Shown here piece by piece: positions 4,131 to 6,231 of a stretch of DNA of 6,231 nucleotides; positions within the stretch are counted from its first letter, which is position 1; every line of letters begins with the position of its first letter. Position numbers and translations under genes: made by a program. Origin of the DNA: Pseudomonadota bacterium (GTDB lineage: Bacteria; Pseudomonadota; Alphaproteobacteria; Reyranellales; Reyranellaceae); assembly GCA_023416135.1 (NCBI GenBank), contig JAEZIF010000179.1, positions 1 to 6,231 of the forward strand. Direction: 5' to 3'. The notes below the pieces were generated by a model. The model was not told the DNA's origin and searched no databases. It was given only the letters and a program-made list of their open reading frames with translations.

Positions 4131-6231
4131 ATGGCTGACAGCAGACTGAGATTGCTGGTGCGTACGTCCGCCAGTAGCGGCGCCGCCGCACTTTCGCTCG
4201 ATGGAGAGACGGCGCCGGTGCAGCTGTCCCCCCTCTTCGAGAGCATCCAGCCGCGCTCTGAGCTCACCCTGGCTTCGACTGCGACCTGGCAGTTGGCAGT
4301 CGCCGACCTCGAGGGCCGGTCTCCCTGGGACGCCTGCCATCGAGCCGTGCGGGACGGCTTCGGCCTGGACGCCGGCATTGAATTCGCCGAACCGGACCTG
4401 GAGCAACGCTGGCTGTGGACGGACCAGCAGCGCCAGGCATTCGGGATAACCGGCGAATGCGGCACGGAGGGCGAACCGCAGGACGGCGACACTTACGCCC
4501 TTGGCCCCTACGACACCTGGTTCACGGGAAAGCTCTACTCGCAACTGGGCGACGCCACCCACACCGTGGGGCCGGTCCCCGCCAGCGAGCGCGTTCGGAT
4601 CGCGCATCTCGACACCGGATTCGACCCCCGGCACGACACCCGTCCCCTGCACATAAACGAAGCCCTGCAGCGCAACTTCGCCGACGACGGCGCCCCGCAC
4701 GACGCGACGGACCGGCCGACGGCCCTGATCAATCCGATGTTCGGGCACGGCGCGGGCACCATCGGGATCCTGGCCGGCAACAAGTTCGGCGCGGACGATC
4801 AGTTCATCGGCGGCGCTCCCCATTGCGAGATCGTGCCCATACGCGTCGCCAACTGGGTCGTTCTCTTCCGCAACAGCGCCATCGCGCGGGCGTTCGATTA
4901 CGTGCACGGCCTTTGGGACGACCCGAGCACCCGGGTGCACGTGGTCACGATGAGCATGGGCGGCGTCGCATCGGCGGCGTGGGCAGACGCAGTGAACGCC
5001 TTGTACGAGCGTGGGATCTTCGTCGTCACCGCCGCCGGCAACAATTTCGGGCACGTGCCGACGCGCTACACGGTCTATCCGGCCCGCTTCAATCGAGTCG
5101 TCGCAGCGTGCGGAGTGATGGCCGATGGTCGGGCCTATGCCGACCTGCCGCCGCTCAAGATGGCCGGCTGCTACGGGCCCAGGAGCAAAGAGGCGACGTC
5201 GATGGCGGCCTACACGCCCAATGTACCTTGGGCGAAGTTCGGCTGTCCGCACATCGTCGACTGGGATGGTGGAGGAACGTCGGCCGCAACGCCTCAGATT
5301 GCCGCCGCCGCCGCCTTGTGGATGCAGAGGCACAGCGCCGGGCTCGCAGGCCATTCCGGCTGGCAACGCGTGGAAGCCGCTCGAAAGGCGCTGTTCGACT
5401 CCGCACAGCCGGCCCAGGGCGAGCTCGCCCGGCGCCTGGGCCGGGGCGTCCTGCGCGCCAACGACGCTCTCGCGCATGGCCCCTCGGCGCCGGCGACGCT
5501 CGTCAAGCAGAAGGAAGACAGCGCCAGCTTTGGCCTGTTCAAGGTGCTGACGGGTATCGGGGTGCAGGGCGAGCTCAGCCCCCGACAGAGGATGCTCGAA
5601 CTGGAAGCGTTGCAGCTCAGCCAGCAGTCCCGGGATATCGAACAGCTGTTGGCCGACGCGGATACCGACGAGGTCATGTCGCAGAACTCCGACAGGACGA
5701 AACGTATTCTCGAAGCCCTTGCCGACCACCCCGGCGCATCGACAGTCCTGAAGCGCATCGTCTCGCAAAAGCTGGGCTTGGGCGGCCAGCCGGTACCGCC
5801 GACGGCATCCGGCGAAACCGCATCTCCCGACGTCATCGATCAGGTCGAAGCGCAGGAAGAGCCGGCATCGGAGCCGGGCCCGCAGGCCGTCCCGCCGAGC
5901 GCCATGTCACCCGCAGTGCCCGCGCCTCCTCATCGACCGCTCAGGGTGTATGCTTTCGATCCCATCGTCGCCACGCGCCTCGAGGCCATCGAGCTCAACG
6001 AAGCGATCCTGAAAGTGCGCTGGGAAGCCGACCTGAAGGCGGGTCCCGTCGGCGAATACTTCGAGGTCGTCGACGTCGATCCGCCGAGCGATTGCGCCTA
6101 TGCGCCCGTCGACCTGAACCATCCGAACATGTTGGCGCGACAGGGGCTCACCCCAACGGAAGGCAATCCGCAATTCCATCAGCAAATGGTCTATGCGGTG
6201 GCCATGAAGACGGTGGAGCGGTTCGAGCTCG
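4131..6231 (+). CDS. Subtilisin-like (S8) serine protease with an extra C-terminal domain, 3' end outside the window
   Basis: The frame is open for 700 codons from ATG 4131 to the window edge. A purine run (GGGGGGA) lies five bases before the ATG. Residues 1-100 contain an inhibitor-like pro-segment ending in IEFAEPDLEQRW (83-94). The S8 catalytic set is complete: D161 in AHLDTGFDP, H206 in GHGAGTIGILAG, oxyanion N304 in AAGNNFG, and S384 in GGGTSAATPQIAAAAA. There is no signal peptide or membrane segment, so it is probably intracellular. After the protease domain come a charged, helical stretch (about 470-550), a Pro/Ala/Glu-rich linker (about 551-601), and a new domain from about 602. That domain contains VGEYFEVVDVDPPSDCAYAP, then LTPTEGNPQFHQQMVYAVAM. 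I recall this segment in proteins where it precedes an HExxH metallopeptidase core; that core would lie beyond the window. The substrate is unknown. A role in protein turnover, or in a conflict or defence pathway, is speculative. Confidence 0.93.
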   Translation, partial: MADSRLRLLVRTSASSGAAALSLDGETAPVQLSPLFESIQPRSELTLASTATWQLAVADLEGRSPWDACHRAVRDGFGLDAGIEFAEPDLEQRWLWTDQQRQAFGITGECGTEGEPQDGDTYALGPYDTWFTGKLYSQLGDATHTVGPVPASERVRIAHLDTGFDPRHDTRPLHINEALQRNFADDGAPHDATDRPTALINPMFGHGAGTIGILAGNKFGADDQFIGGAPHCEIVPIRVANWVVLFRNSAIARAFDYVHGLWDDPSTRVHVVTMSMGGVASAAWADAVNALYERGIFVVTAAGNNFGHVPTRYTVYPARFNRVVAACGVMADGRAYADLPPLKMAGCYGPRSKEATSMAAYTPNVPWAKFGCPHIVDWDGGGTSAATPQIAAAAALWMQRHSAGLAGHSGWQRVEAARKALFDSAQPAQGELARRLGRGVLRANDALAHGPSAPATLVKQKEDSASFGLFKVLTGIGVQGELSPRQRMLELEALQLSQQSRDIEQLLADADTDEVMSQNSDRTKRILEALADHPGASTVLKRIVSQKLGLGGQPVPPTASGETASPDVIDQVEAQEEPASEPGPQAVPPSAMSPAVPAPPHRPLRVYAFDPIVATRLEAIELNEAILKVRWEADLKAGPVGEYFEVVDVDPPSDCAYAPVDLNHPNMLARQGLTPTEGNPQFHQQMVYAVAMKTVERFEL

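Noticed and set aside
4059..5768. Minus-strand open frame of 569 codons
   Set aside because: It lies antisense to the S8 protease, whose catalytic motifs are all intact. The antisense product has no recognisable motif, and long antisense frames are expected in GC-rich genes.
1..6231. CRISPR array, tRNA, rRNA or insertion-sequence ends
   Set aside because: I saw no regularly spaced direct repeats, no cloverleaf or rRNA-like stretch, and no transposase gene or paired terminal inverted repeats.

Overview
The window is GC-rich DNA whose genes use mostly G/C third-position codons. Together with the protein families present, this fits a soil- or water-type alphaproteobacterium. The lineage is an inference: the window holds no rRNA or other marker gene.

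The left half (about 1-2650) is ordinary metabolic sequence. A minus-strand alpha/beta-hydrolase (115-996) and a plus-strand 2OG-Fe(II) dioxygenase (1067-1810) diverge from a 70-base gap. The dioxygenase converges on a minus-strand short-chain dehydrogenase/reductase (1853-2623), with a GC-rich hairpin between their stops. A perfect 18-bp-arm hairpin (51-90) follows the hydrolase stop. A perfect 8-bp-arm palindrome (2654-2672) just upstream of the SDR start looks like an operator. The three enzymes could be catabolic or tailoring functions, but nothing here shows that they share a pathway.

The right half (about 2800-6231) looks accessory. It begins with a minus-strand helix-turn-helix protein of the terminase-small-subunit-like type (2798-3352), with its own sigma70-like promoter and a short inverted repeat. 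Next come about 650 bases of broken minus-strand coding sequence: remnants of an unknown protein (3433-3763) and the frameshifted N-terminal part of a second alpha/beta-hydrolase (3764-4087). Diverging from this is the largest gene in the window, a plus-strand subtilisin-like (S8) protease starting at 4131 and running off the right edge, with at least 700 codons. It has the full Asp/His/Asn/Ser set, no signal peptide, a charged helical stretch, a Pro/Ala/Glu-rich linker, and a second C-terminal domain. From memory of related proteins, that domain resembles the sequence preceding an HExxH metallopeptidase core. If so, this is a two-protease fusion, and it is the most interesting item here.
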